Below are positions 53,808 to 61,217 of a stretch of 64,000 bases of DNA, piece by piece (position 1 is the first letter of the stretch; each line of letters begins with the position of its first letter). The position numbers and the translations under genes are program-made. Origin of the DNA: Candidatus Thiodiazotropha sp. LNASS1. GTDB lineage: Bacteria > Pseudomonadota > Gammaproteobacteria > Chromatiales > Chromatiaceae. The DNA is taken from the NCBI RefSeq assembly GCF_964212655.1, contig NZ_OZ156465.1, positions 1,240,001 through 1,304,000 of the forward strand, read 5' to 3'. The notes beneath the pieces are model-generated. The model ran no database searches and was not told where the DNA came from. It worked only from the letters and a program-made list of their open reading frames with translations.

Positions 53808-55270
53808 ACGCCTATCTGGTGCTGACCATTGCGCTACCCCTGCTCGGCGCCTTCCTGCTGCCGATTCTGATGCGCAGCTCAATCGCGATCGCTCTCTGGA
53901 GCGGACCGGCCATCCTGATCTACGGCTGTTGGACGATTGCCGATATTTGGTTGCAAGGCTCGACACAACCAGTCTCCATTGCCATTGGCGGATTTGCTCC
54001 ACCCCTGGGCATCAACCTCTATATCGATTCGCTCGCCCTGCTGTTCGCCTTTGCCGTACAGCTGCTCGGACTCATTTTCTGGCCATTTACGCTGGATCAG
54101 GACAGCGCCCGACGCCAGGCCCTGATGCTGCTGCTGGTGGCGGCCTCAACGGGACTGGCCCTCTCCGGCGATCTGTTCAATCTCTATGTATTTTACGAAC
54201 TGGCCGCTGTCGCCACATTTGGACTGGCCTCCGCATCCGGCCATAGCGCTGCCTACGTGGCGACCCTGCGTTATCTCATACTCAGCGGCATCGGTTCGGT
54301 GTTGACTCTATTCGGCATTGCGTTGATCTACAGCAAAACAGGCACCCTCAACCTGGCCCATCTGGCCCAGCTGGCGCCGGCACAACTGAATGACGAATTG
54401 GGTCTCACTGCCTTTCTGAGCATCCTGATAGGCATCGGGGTAAAGGCAGAACTTTTCCCGGTCAATACCTGGGTGCCTGAGATCTATGCCACCGCCTCGA
54501 CACGACTTTCGGCCTTTCTTGTCGGCCTGTTATCCAAACTCGCCCTGCTGATCATCCTGCGTCTGTTGTTGTTGATTTTCCACCAGCCCGAAGCAACGCA
54601 GGTATTGCTGATCCTCGGAATTCTGGGTGTTGTCAGCGGTGAATTGGCGGCATGGCGCGCGAAGGAGCTGCGGCGCATGTTGGCCTTCTCATCCATCGGC
54701 CAGCTGGGTGTAATGTTCATTGCCATGGCCTTGCCCGATGGCAAGGGAGTTCTGGCAGTGCTCGCACTTGCTCTCCATCATCTGATCATTAAATCGGGAC
54801 TCTTCATGTTGGCCGAGGATTGGGGGGGAGCCATTAAGCGGCTGCGCGGCAGCGCCAAAATGGCGCCGCTGGGGGCTGCATTGTTCGTGCTGTTCTCCCT
54901 CTCCCTCGTTGGCATGCCGCCGCTTCCCGGGTTTTGGGCGAAGTTCACCCTGATCACCGAACTGGCAGGTCAGTCAGAACCCCTCTATATGATAGGGCTT
55001 GCCGTTTTTCTGCTGGCCACAGTGATCGAGGCCAGTTATCTGTTCCGCGTTGCCGCCATACTCTATCAGGATGCCCCGCGGGAAACCCTCGATCATGAGA
55101 TACCAAAAAACGAAGGACTCTCCCTGGTGACCGCTACGTTGTTTGGTGCCGGATTGATCGCTGCCGCGGTGATGATCGCACCCGTTGGCGACGGTCTCAA
55201 TACCATCGCCGCACAAGTGCAGGATGTTGACCTCTATATCAGTACCGTTTTCCCCGGAGGCAACCAATGA
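53804..55270 (+). CDS. Proton-conducting antiporter-like subunit (MrpD/NuoN type)
   Basis: A 488-residue protein with about fourteen hydrophobic segments of the Proton_antipo_M family. It has a glutamate in NLYVFYELAAVATFGLA, a broken-helix lysine region in IGIGVKAELFPVNTWVPEIY and later HHLIIKSGLFMLAED. It corresponds to MrpD or MbhH, one of the ion-pumping channels. It overlaps MrpC-like and the following NuoL-like gene by 4 bp. Confidence 0.92.
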   Translation: MNAYLVLTIALPLLGAFLLPILMRSSIAIALWSGPAILIYGCWTIADIWLQGSTQPVSIAIGGFAPPLGINLYIDSLALLFAFAVQLLGLIFWPFTLDQDSARRQALMLLLVAASTGLALSGDLFNLYVFYELAAVATFGLASASGHSAAYVATLRYLILSGIGSVLTLFGIALIYSKTGTLNLAHLAQLAPAQLNDELGLTAFLSILIGIGVKAELFPVNTWVPEIYATASTRLSAFLVGLLSKLALLIILRLLLLIFHQPEATQVLLILGILGVVSGELAAWRAKELRRMLAFSSIGQLGVMFIAMALPDGKGVLAVLALALHHLIIKSGLFMLAEDWGGAIKRLRGSAKMAPLGAALFVLFSLSLVGMPPLPGFWAKFTLITELAGQSEPLYMIGLAVFLLATVIEASYLFRVAAILYQDAPRETLDHEIPKNEGLSLVTATLFGAGLIAAAVMIAPVGDGLNTIAAQVQDVDLYISTVFPGGNQ

Positions 55271-57144
55271 TTCTGACGCTTCTGGACGAACTGCTGCTCT
55301 TCTCCGGCGTTACCCTGCTGGTGGCGTTGACGATCGGGCGGGGCCTCGCGGCCGGCTGGATGGTTACGATCCTCTACGGTGGTCAGCTGCTCGCACTGAC
55401 AAAGATGGCGGTACTCGGCTATGAAGGTGGCGCCATCGCCTCCTCCCTCTCTTTCGAGGTGATGGGACAGACGCTGAACTGGCGGTTCGATGCATTGAGC
55501 TGGTTCTTCGCCCTGATCACCCTCGGCTCCGCCCTGCTCAGCAGCTGGTTTTCATGCGGCGCCTGGGAGCGCGACTATATCAAGCAGGGTGGCAATATCT
55601 GGCTCTTCCACACCGCAATGGCATTGAACGTCTTCACCATGCTGATCCTGCTCGCCAGCGGCGACCTGCTCTCACTGTTTATCGGTTGGGAGCTTGTAAG
55701 CTGGGCGGGCTTTCTGCTCATGGCCCTGGCCGGTGGCGTCGCCACAAAGGCAGCCATGCGCTATATCACATACGCTATGGCGGGGGGCATGGCGGTTTTC
55801 GGTGGCCTTGCCCTGGTCTATAGTGCATCCGGTTCATTGCAGCTTGAAGCGGTTATCACGGCAGTGGAACAGATCAGCACCACAAAACTCTGGCTGCTGG
55901 TGATCCTCTTCGGTGGCGGCTTCGGCATCAAGATGGGGTTGTTGCCCTTCCATCTGTGGCAGGCACCCGCGTATGCCGAGACACCCGGCCCCGGTAGTGC
56001 TTTCCTGGGCGCGATCTCTTCCCGCATGGGTCTGTTCGCCATTTTATTGGTTCTGGTTAAACTCTTCGGCATCGTCAACATCGATAATTTAAAAGTGCCA
56101 TTTACGCTCATAGATGCCCGCGACCTGCTGGCATGGCTCGCCGTGTTGACGATCATCCTCCCCACCTTCACCGCCATGAAACAGAACGATGCCCGTCACC
56201 TGCTGGCGTGGCACGGCATTGGACAGGGTGGCTATATGTTGCTGGGCATCGTAGTAGCGGATGCCATGGGTGGCGCAGGCGGGCTGCTGCATGTCTTCAA
56301 CCACGCCACCTATCAGGCTGCGCTGTTCATGGCCGTGACTGCGGTCATCTACCGTACCGGCACCTCCGATCTGAACAAACTCGGCGGGCTCGTGGTGCGC
56401 ATGCCGCTCTCATTCATGGTTCTTCTGATAGGCATCATCGGCCTGGCGGGACTACCGCCGATGAATGGCTTCGTTTCGAAATGGCTGGTTTATCGCTCAC
56501 TGCTGAATCAAGGCATGCCCCTACTCTTCCTGGCAGCTGTGATCGGCACATTGGGCACCATCCTCTCCGTCTACAAATTGATTCATAACATCTTCCTGGG
56601 CCAGCTGCGAGTGGAACATGAACATGTCGCCGAGGCCCCCTGGAGTATGATGATCCCCATGTTGATTCTCAGCGCGATCATATTCATTACCGGCCTGCTG
56701 CCGGGTATACCGCTGGAATGGATTGCATCAGTCCTGCAGACAGTCGGTCTGCCGGTCCCGCAATATACCCTGGGTGGCGTGGAATCGAACAGCGGTTCCC
56801 TGGACATGATCTGGGTGATCGGCGTCCTGTTCGCCGGCTTCGGCATCGGTGCTGTTATCTTCTACTCCGCCGGGCGCAGTAAGCGCGTCCATCAACTGGA
56901 CAACTATGCCGGTGGACACTTCCTCTCTGCCGATGTGCGTTATCAGTACAGCGATAACTTCTATGCCGGTTTAATGCACCTCATAGGGGGCTGGTATCGG
57001 GGCAGCTTCCTCTGGCTGGAGCGCAGCATCACCTCGATGATCGAATTTCTCTCCCTGGGTATGCAAGGCCTCTACCGTCGGGCAAACGCAGAGTTTTATC
57101 TCCTCAGCACGGCGCTATTCGTTATCGCCTGGGCGGTGATCTGA
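55267..57144 (+). CDS. Second antiporter-like subunit (NuoL/MrpA N-terminal type)
   Basis: A 625-residue protein with about fourteen to sixteen hydrophobic segments. It has the Proton_antipo_M core: glutamate in GDLLSLFIGWELVSWAGFLL, lysine in GFGIKMGLLPFHLWQAPAYA, and histidines in LAWHGIGQGGYML and LLHVFNHATYQAALF. The C-terminal extension (about 500-625) ends in a membrane helix, as in NuoL-type subunits. Two such channel subunits in one operon suggest higher pumping stoichiometry. It touches the next gene by 1 bp. Confidence 0.92.
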   Translation: MILTLLDELLLFSGVTLLVALTIGRGLAAGWMVTILYGGQLLALTKMAVLGYEGGAIASSLSFEVMGQTLNWRFDALSWFFALITLGSALLSSWFSCGAWERDYIKQGGNIWLFHTAMALNVFTMLILLASGDLLSLFIGWELVSWAGFLLMALAGGVATKAAMRYITYAMAGGMAVFGGLALVYSASGSLQLEAVITAVEQISTTKLWLLVILFGGGFGIKMGLLPFHLWQAPAYAETPGPGSAFLGAISSRMGLFAILLVLVKLFGIVNIDNLKVPFTLIDARDLLAWLAVLTIILPTFTAMKQNDARHLLAWHGIGQGGYMLLGIVVADAMGGAGGLLHVFNHATYQAALFMAVTAVIYRTGTSDLNKLGGLVVRMPLSFMVLLIGIIGLAGLPPMNGFVSKWLVYRSLLNQGMPLLFLAAVIGTLGTILSVYKLIHNIFLGQLRVEHEHVAEAPWSMMIPMLILSAIIFITGLLPGIPLEWIASVLQTVGLPVPQYTLGGVESNSGSLDMIWVIGVLFAGFGIGAVIFYSAGRSKRVHQLDNYAGGHFLSADVRYQYSDNFYAGLMHLIGGWYRGSFLWLERSITSMIEFLSLGMQGLYRRANAEFYLLSTALFVIAWAVI

Positions 57145-58040
57145 TGTCAGCCACAGAACTGCTTATCGAACTGACCCTGATGCCCCTGGTCGCTTTCATC
57201 GTCGGCATGATGATGGTACTGATGATGCGGCGTATCGCCGCCAGGCTGCAGCGGCGTATCGGCCCCCCCTTCTTCCAACCACTGTATGACATCGTCAAAC
57301 TGCACAGTAAAAGGACCCAGGTATCACACGGCCTGATCCACGACATCGGCATCGTCATGGCAATGGGGGGATATATCGCTGCCGAGACCCTGCTCCCGGT
57401 ACCCGGCATGAACGGTATTGCGGAAAAAGGCGGGATCATCACCCTGCTCTATCTGATGATGATCCCTTCCCTGGGTCTCGCGCTGGGTGTGGGGCAATGC
57501 GCAAATCCTAACGGCTCAATCGGGATTGCCCGCGCCCTGACCGCCATGCTCGCCTACGACATCCCACTGGTGATCGTGGTGTTTGGAGTCGCCTACGCCG
57601 CTGGTACGACCAACCTCATCGACATCATCGCCACCCAACAAGCCGGCGGATTCGAAACCTGGGGAGCGGTAGAGATGCCGCTGTTGGCCATCGCGGGTCT
57701 TGTCGCCATGCATGCTTCCCTCGGAAAGCAGCCCTTTGAAATCTACATTGCGCCGGCGGAAATAGCCACCGGCCCGATGGTCGAAATGGGTGGCAAGTAT
57801 CTTGGCGGTCTGTTCGTGATGCAGTGTTTTCAGCTCTACACCACCTCCGTACTCTATGTCTGCCTGTTTCTCGGCGGTGGTAGCACCTGGTTCGATTTTC
57901 TGCTGAAGAGTTTCCTGGTATTGGCGATACCGGTCAGCATCGCCTATCTGTTCCCACGTTACCGTACCGAGGACCTACTGCGGCTGATGTGGAAATGGCC
58001 GGTGATGCTGGGACTGATCGGTATTGCGTTTGTTATTTAA
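57144..58040 (+). CDS. NuoH/MbhM-like membrane anchor subunit
   Basis: A 298-residue complex I subunit 1 family protein with about eight helices. It has a conserved RRIAARLQRRIGPPFFQPLYD loop and the acidic quinone-module loop GKQPFEIYIAPAEIATGP. It corresponds to NuoH, HyfC or MbhM, which joins the peripheral arm to the membrane arm. It ends the overlapping gene run; a small repeat element follows before the NuoB-like gene. Confidence 0.93.
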   Translation: MSATELLIELTLMPLVAFIVGMMMVLMMRRIAARLQRRIGPPFFQPLYDIVKLHSKRTQVSHGLIHDIGIVMAMGGYIAAETLLPVPGMNGIAEKGGIITLLYLMMIPSLGLALGVGQCANPNGSIGIARALTAMLAYDIPLVIVVFGVAYAAGTTNLIDIIATQQAGGFETWGAVEMPLLAIAGLVAMHASLGKQPFEIYIAPAEIATGPMVEMGGKYLGGLFVMQCFQLYTTSVLYVCLFLGGGSTWFDFLLKSFLVLAIPVSIAYLFPRYRTEDLLRLMWKWPVMLGLIGIAFVI

Positions 58041-58108
58041 TTTTGAGTTGTGAATTATGAATTGATGTGTGTGCAGCGAACACCGAAATTCAAAATTCAT
58101 AATTAAAA
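58041..58108. repeat. AT-rich inverted-repeat element, copy A
   Basis: Starts TTTTGAGTTGTGAATTATGA just after the upstream stop. An 11-bp perfect inverted pair AATTATGAATT (58053-58063) / AATTCATAATT (58094-58104) flanks AGCGAACACCGA, which is shared with copy B. The ribosome site of the next gene begins at its right edge. Confidence 0.7.
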
Positions 58109-58114
58109 GGAGCT

Positions 58115-58831
58115 ATGATGAGCTCAATAAAACAGATTCCGGTGGTAGAAACAAAGCGAACCAATCCACTGGCACGCGTGTTCGACGACTTGGTGCGCTT
58201 CTGCCGCTCCCGCTCCCTCTTCATCCTGCACTACTGTACCGGTTGCGGAGCGATCGAACTGCCGCCGGCGATGACCTCCCGCTTCGACATGGAGCGTCTG
58301 GGCATTCAACCCATGGTCTCGCCTCGTCAGGCGGATATCCTGTTGATCACCGGCTATGTCTCGATCAAGACCCTGAAACGGGTGATCCTGACCTATGAAC
58401 AGATGGGATCTCCGAAGTATGTCATCGGCATCTGTTCCTGCACCGTCAACGGCGGTATGTATTGGCAAAGCTACGCCACCGCAAAAAAACTCGACGAATA
58501 CATGCCGGTGGACCTCTACATCGCCGGCTGCATGCCGAGACCCGAGGCGGTCATCACCGGTCTGCAACAGCTGATGGACCGGATTCACTCAGGCCAGGCG
58601 AACAGCTGGGAGGATTACTACCGCAATTATGATTACTACCTTGGCAATCAACAAAAGCTGTTTGGCGAGGATTGGCAGACACCCACAGATGTAATCAGCG
58701 AAGCAAATCACTATGACCTGCTGAGCGAGGGGACCCTGGGTGAGCATACCCGCCTGCTGGAGCAACACCAGAAACCTCTGGAGGCATTGGATATGCGCCT
58801 GGGTCACGAGTTAAAGGAGCCACGCAAATGA
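58115..58831 (+). CDS. NuoB/MbhJ-like Fe-S subunit
   Basis: The 238-residue complex I 20-kDa family protein has four cysteine positions for the proximal cluster in YCTGCGAIELPP (two), CSCTVNGG and AGCMPRPEA. It would pass electrons to the catalytic pocket at the interface with the large subunit. The C-terminal 75 residues extend beyond NuoB. AGGAG just outside the repeat element precedes ATG 58115/58118. Overlaps the NuoC-like gene by 4 bp. Confidence 0.92.
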   Translation: MMSSIKQIPVVETKRTNPLARVFDDLVRFCRSRSLFILHYCTGCGAIELPPAMTSRFDMERLGIQPMVSPRQADILLITGYVSIKTLKRVILTYEQMGSPKYVIGICSCTVNGGMYWQSYATAKKLDEYMPVDLYIAGCMPRPEAVITGLQQLMDRIHSGQANSWEDYYRNYDYYLGNQQKLFGEDWQTPTDVISEANHYDLLSEGTLGEHTRLLEQHQKPLEALDMRLGHELKEPRK

Positions 58832-59397
58832 GTAAGGAAATCGCCCACTGGCTGGATGATCTGCTGGAGGAGATCGAGGGCATCGTGGTGCGACGCAAGA
58901 GCAGCCGCCGGGTACGCGTGGACGTGCCGGCCGATGCCCTGCCGGCCTTGCTTGAGTTGCTGCAGGGACGTGCCGGGTATATTCATCTCTCCGCCATCAG
59001 CTGTGTCGACTGGATTGATGATGATGAGTTCGAGCTGGTCTACCATGTCTGGTCCTACGAGAGTCACTCCCTGGTCTCCGCACACATCCGTATCGCCCGG
59101 GAGCCGGGGGTCTATCTGTCGGTCTATGACCTCTACCAGCCTGCCGCGTTTTTCGAACGGGATATTCACGAAATGTACGGCATCCACTTCGAAGGCAGTC
59201 CGAATATGGAGAAATTTATCCTCACCGAATGGGACGGACCACCGCCGATGCGCAAAGAGTTCGACAGTGAAGCCTACATCAACGAACACCTGAGCTGGCA
59301 GAACTACAATCCGGAGTGGTTGCAGGAACTCGTGGCCGAGGGTGGTGGTGTGATTATTCCGCCTGAGGAACAGCGGTTTAGTCAGAAGAAAAAATAG
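58828..59397 (+). CDS. NuoC/MbhK-like subunit
   Basis: The 189-residue protein of the complex I 30-kDa family has the core ISCVDWIDDDEFELVYHVWS and the signature FFERDIHEMYGIHFEGSPNM, with the C-terminal GPPPMRKEF. It supports assembly between the NuoB-like and NuoD-like subunits. It overlaps the NuoB-like gene by 4 bp and is separated from the NuoD-like gene by repeat element B. Confidence 0.93.
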   Translation: MSKEIAHWLDDLLEEIEGIVVRRKSSRRVRVDVPADALPALLELLQGRAGYIHLSAISCVDWIDDDEFELVYHVWSYESHSLVSAHIRIAREPGVYLSVYDLYQPAAFFERDIHEMYGIHFEGSPNMEKFILTEWDGPPPMRKEFDSEAYINEHLSWQNYNPEWLQELVAEGGGVIIPPEEQRFSQKKK

Positions 59398-59530
59398 TTT
59401 ATTTAGTTTTTAGTTTTTAGTTTTTAGTTTGATGAGTGTGCTCCGCACACGTTTATTTACAAGCGTGAGCGAAGCGAACACCGACAACTCATAACTAAAA
59501 ACTCAAAACTTAAAACTTACGAGCGCAGCG
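59398..59530. repeat. AT-rich inverted-repeat element, copy B
   Basis: Left end has tandem TTTTTAG heptamers (59400-59430). The right end has TAAAAACTCAAAACTTAAAA-type repeats. AGTTTTTAGTT (59405-59415) pairs with AACTAAAAACT (59493-59503). Inside are a GTGTGC/GCACAC hairpin (59436-59450) and CGTGAGCGAAGCGAAC (59464-59479), the latter identical in copy D. Confidence 0.75.
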
Positions 59531-59533
59531 AGT

Positions 59534-60676
59534 ATGAGACCCGAAAACTACGAAGCCCAACGCCAGCCGCCGAGCAATGAATTCGAACTCAATTTCGGCC
59601 CCAACCATCCCGGTATCGAAGGCAACTATGCCTTGAAGGTCAAACTGCACGGGGATGTGGTGCTGGAAGCCAGGGCTGACGGCGGATACCTCCATCGGGG
59701 TTTCGAAAAGCTGATGGAACAGCGGCTATGGATTCAAAATATCGCGCTTGTGCCGCGTATCTGTGTACCCGACCCATCCCCCATGGAGCTCTGCTACTCC
59801 ATGGCCGTTGAGCAGCTCTGCGGTTTGCATGTCCCACAAAGGGCCAACTGGATTCGCGTCATGCAGTTGGAGTTGTCACGTATCGCCGCCCATCTGTTCA
59901 CCTTCGGCGGACATGCCGCGACCACCGGCATGTACAGTACCATGTATTGGGGGGTGGCGGATCGCGATCTGATCCTGGACCTGTTCGAGGAGTTCACCGG
60001 GGGCCGTGTCTACAGCATCTACAATATCCCCGGTGGTGTGAGGCGGGAATTGCCAACCGGGTTTCTGCAGCGGGTGAGTGATACTCTCGACTATGTCGAA
60101 TCCCGTCTGCCTGACTATGATGATCTCTTCTTCAAAAACCAGGTTTTCGTAAAACGTGCCAAGGGTGTCGGTGTTTTGAGTCAGGAACAGGCCCTCGCCT
60201 GGGGCGTCACGGGACCGAACCTGCGCGCCACCGGTCTCGCGTTCGATGTACGCAGAGACGATCCCTATCTGGTCTATGATCAACTCGATTTTGAGATTCC
60301 AACCGAAGAGAGCGGCGACGCCTGGGCCCGTACCCTGGTGAGACGGCACGAACTGATGGAGAGCATCCGCATCGTTCGTCAGGTAGTCGAAACACTCCCG
60401 GATATCCATGGCCCGATTCGCGCACCCATACCCAACCCGCTGGCCTGGAATGTACCGGCTGGCGAGACCTATACCCGGGTCGAATCATCCAAGGGCGAGC
60501 TCTGCTACTACGTGGTATCGGACGGCGGCCCCAAACCCTACCGTGTACACGTACGGGGACCCTCGTCGATGCATGCGGTACAGGTCCTGGAAAAACTATC
60601 GGTAGGCTCGCGTATCGAGGATATTGCGCAGACTATGTTCTCGCTTGATGCATGTCCGCCGGAAGTTGACAGATAG
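59534..60676 (+). CDS. NuoD/Mbx-Mbs-like large subunit without a complete NiFe site
   Basis: The 380-residue complex I 49-kDa / group-4 hydrogenase large-subunit family protein has NFGPNHPGIEGNY, a histidine in GGYLHRGFEK, and GPNLRATG. The first hydrogenase CxxC position reads RICVPD and the last reads DACPPEVDR, so each keeps one cysteine and loses the other. Nickel-iron catalysis is therefore unlikely, as described for Mbx/Mbs-type subunits. It probably forms a quinone, sulfur or ferredoxin-linked pocket. Its ATG lies at the right edge of repeat B, without a clear ribosome site. Confidence 0.92.
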   Translation: MRPENYEAQRQPPSNEFELNFGPNHPGIEGNYALKVKLHGDVVLEARADGGYLHRGFEKLMEQRLWIQNIALVPRICVPDPSPMELCYSMAVEQLCGLHVPQRANWIRVMQLELSRIAAHLFTFGGHAATTGMYSTMYWGVADRDLILDLFEEFTGGRVYSIYNIPGGVRRELPTGFLQRVSDTLDYVESRLPDYDDLFFKNQVFVKRAKGVGVLSQEQALAWGVTGPNLRATGLAFDVRRDDPYLVYDQLDFEIPTEESGDAWARTLVRRHELMESIRIVRQVVETLPDIHGPIRAPIPNPLAWNVPAGETYTRVESSKGELCYYVVSDGGPKPYRVHVRGPSSMHAVQVLEKLSVGSRIEDIAQTMFSLDACPPEVDR

Positions 60677-60681
60677 CTCGA

Positions 60682-61217
60682 CGAGTTTTGAGTTGTGAGT
60701 TTTTAGTGCTTAGTTAATGAAGAGTCACAGGGAGGTGGCTGAATGAATGAGAACAGGCATATTTCGAAGGAGAAGAGTTTCGAATTTGCAATAAGAGTGG
60801 TGCATTTGGCAAGGTACCTGCAACGTGAGAAGAAGGAGTTTGTGCTTTCGAAGCAAGTGCTGCGTTCAGGTACCAGCATTGGTGCAAATATTGAAGAGGC
60901 GAGGGCCGGGGAATCGAGAAAGGATTTCAAATCAAAAATGTCCGTCGCATCAAAAGAGGCGCGTGAGACTTTGTATTGGCTCAAATTATTGAAACAGACA
61001 GATTATCTTGAACAACGCATGGCTGATTCATTAATTCGAGATTGTGAAGAACTGGTTTCTCTCTTGACATCCATCGTCAAAACTACAGCAATGGCAAGCA
61101 ATACATGAACATCCACTTCTTCAAAACCCATTCAAAATGCACCAAAGCACAAACGGCGCAGAGAGCCCTGATATGAGCGGCACAACTCAAAACTCAAAAC
61201 TCAAAATTCAAAACTCG
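60682..61217. repeat. Repeat-bounded element, copy C, carrying a four-helix-bundle gene
   Basis: CGAGTTTTGA (60682-60691) and TCAAAACTCG (61208-61217) are perfect 10-bp outer inverted repeats. Inner repeats of the AACTCAAAACTCAAAACTCA kind follow at the right. Between them lies one small gene. The ends resemble copies A, B and D, which have no gene. Confidence 0.7.
60743..61108 (+). CDS. Four-helix-bundle protein (S23/IVP family)
   Basis: The 121-residue helical protein matches the S23 ribosomal intervening-sequence/four-helix-bundle family: SKEKSFEFAIRVVHLARYL, the signature VLRSGTSIGANIEEARAGES, and KEARETLYWLKLLKQTDYL. Relatives occur inside 23S rRNA intervening sequences and as accessory (Avd-like) proteins of diversity-generating retroelements. 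GGAGG lies seven to eleven bases upstream of the ATG. It interrupts an otherwise coherent operon and is less GC-rich than its neighbours, so it arrived by insertion. Its biochemical role is unknown. Confidence 0.9.
   Translation: MNENRHISKEKSFEFAIRVVHLARYLQREKKEFVLSKQVLRSGTSIGANIEEARAGESRKDFKSKMSVASKEARETLYWLKLLKQTDYLEQRMADSLIRDCEELVSLLTSIVKTTAMASNT

Noticed and set aside
54000-57144. Ordinary 14-subunit complex I (nuo operon)
   Set aside because: Separate Mrp E, F, G and MbhD-like genes and lack of NuoEFG argue for an Mbh/Mbx-type hybrid instead.
59398-59530. Possible CRISPR array from tandem heptamers
   Set aside because: Units are 7 bp without spacers and there are no cas genes; it is a repeat-bounded element.
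59534-60676. True NiFe hydrogenase large subunit
   Set aside because: Both CxxC ligand pairs are incomplete (RICVPD and DACPPE), so a NiFe site cannot form normally.
60743-61108. Diversity-generating retroelement, because of the Avd-like four-helix protein
   Set aside because: No reverse transcriptase and no template/variable repeat pair is visible nearby.
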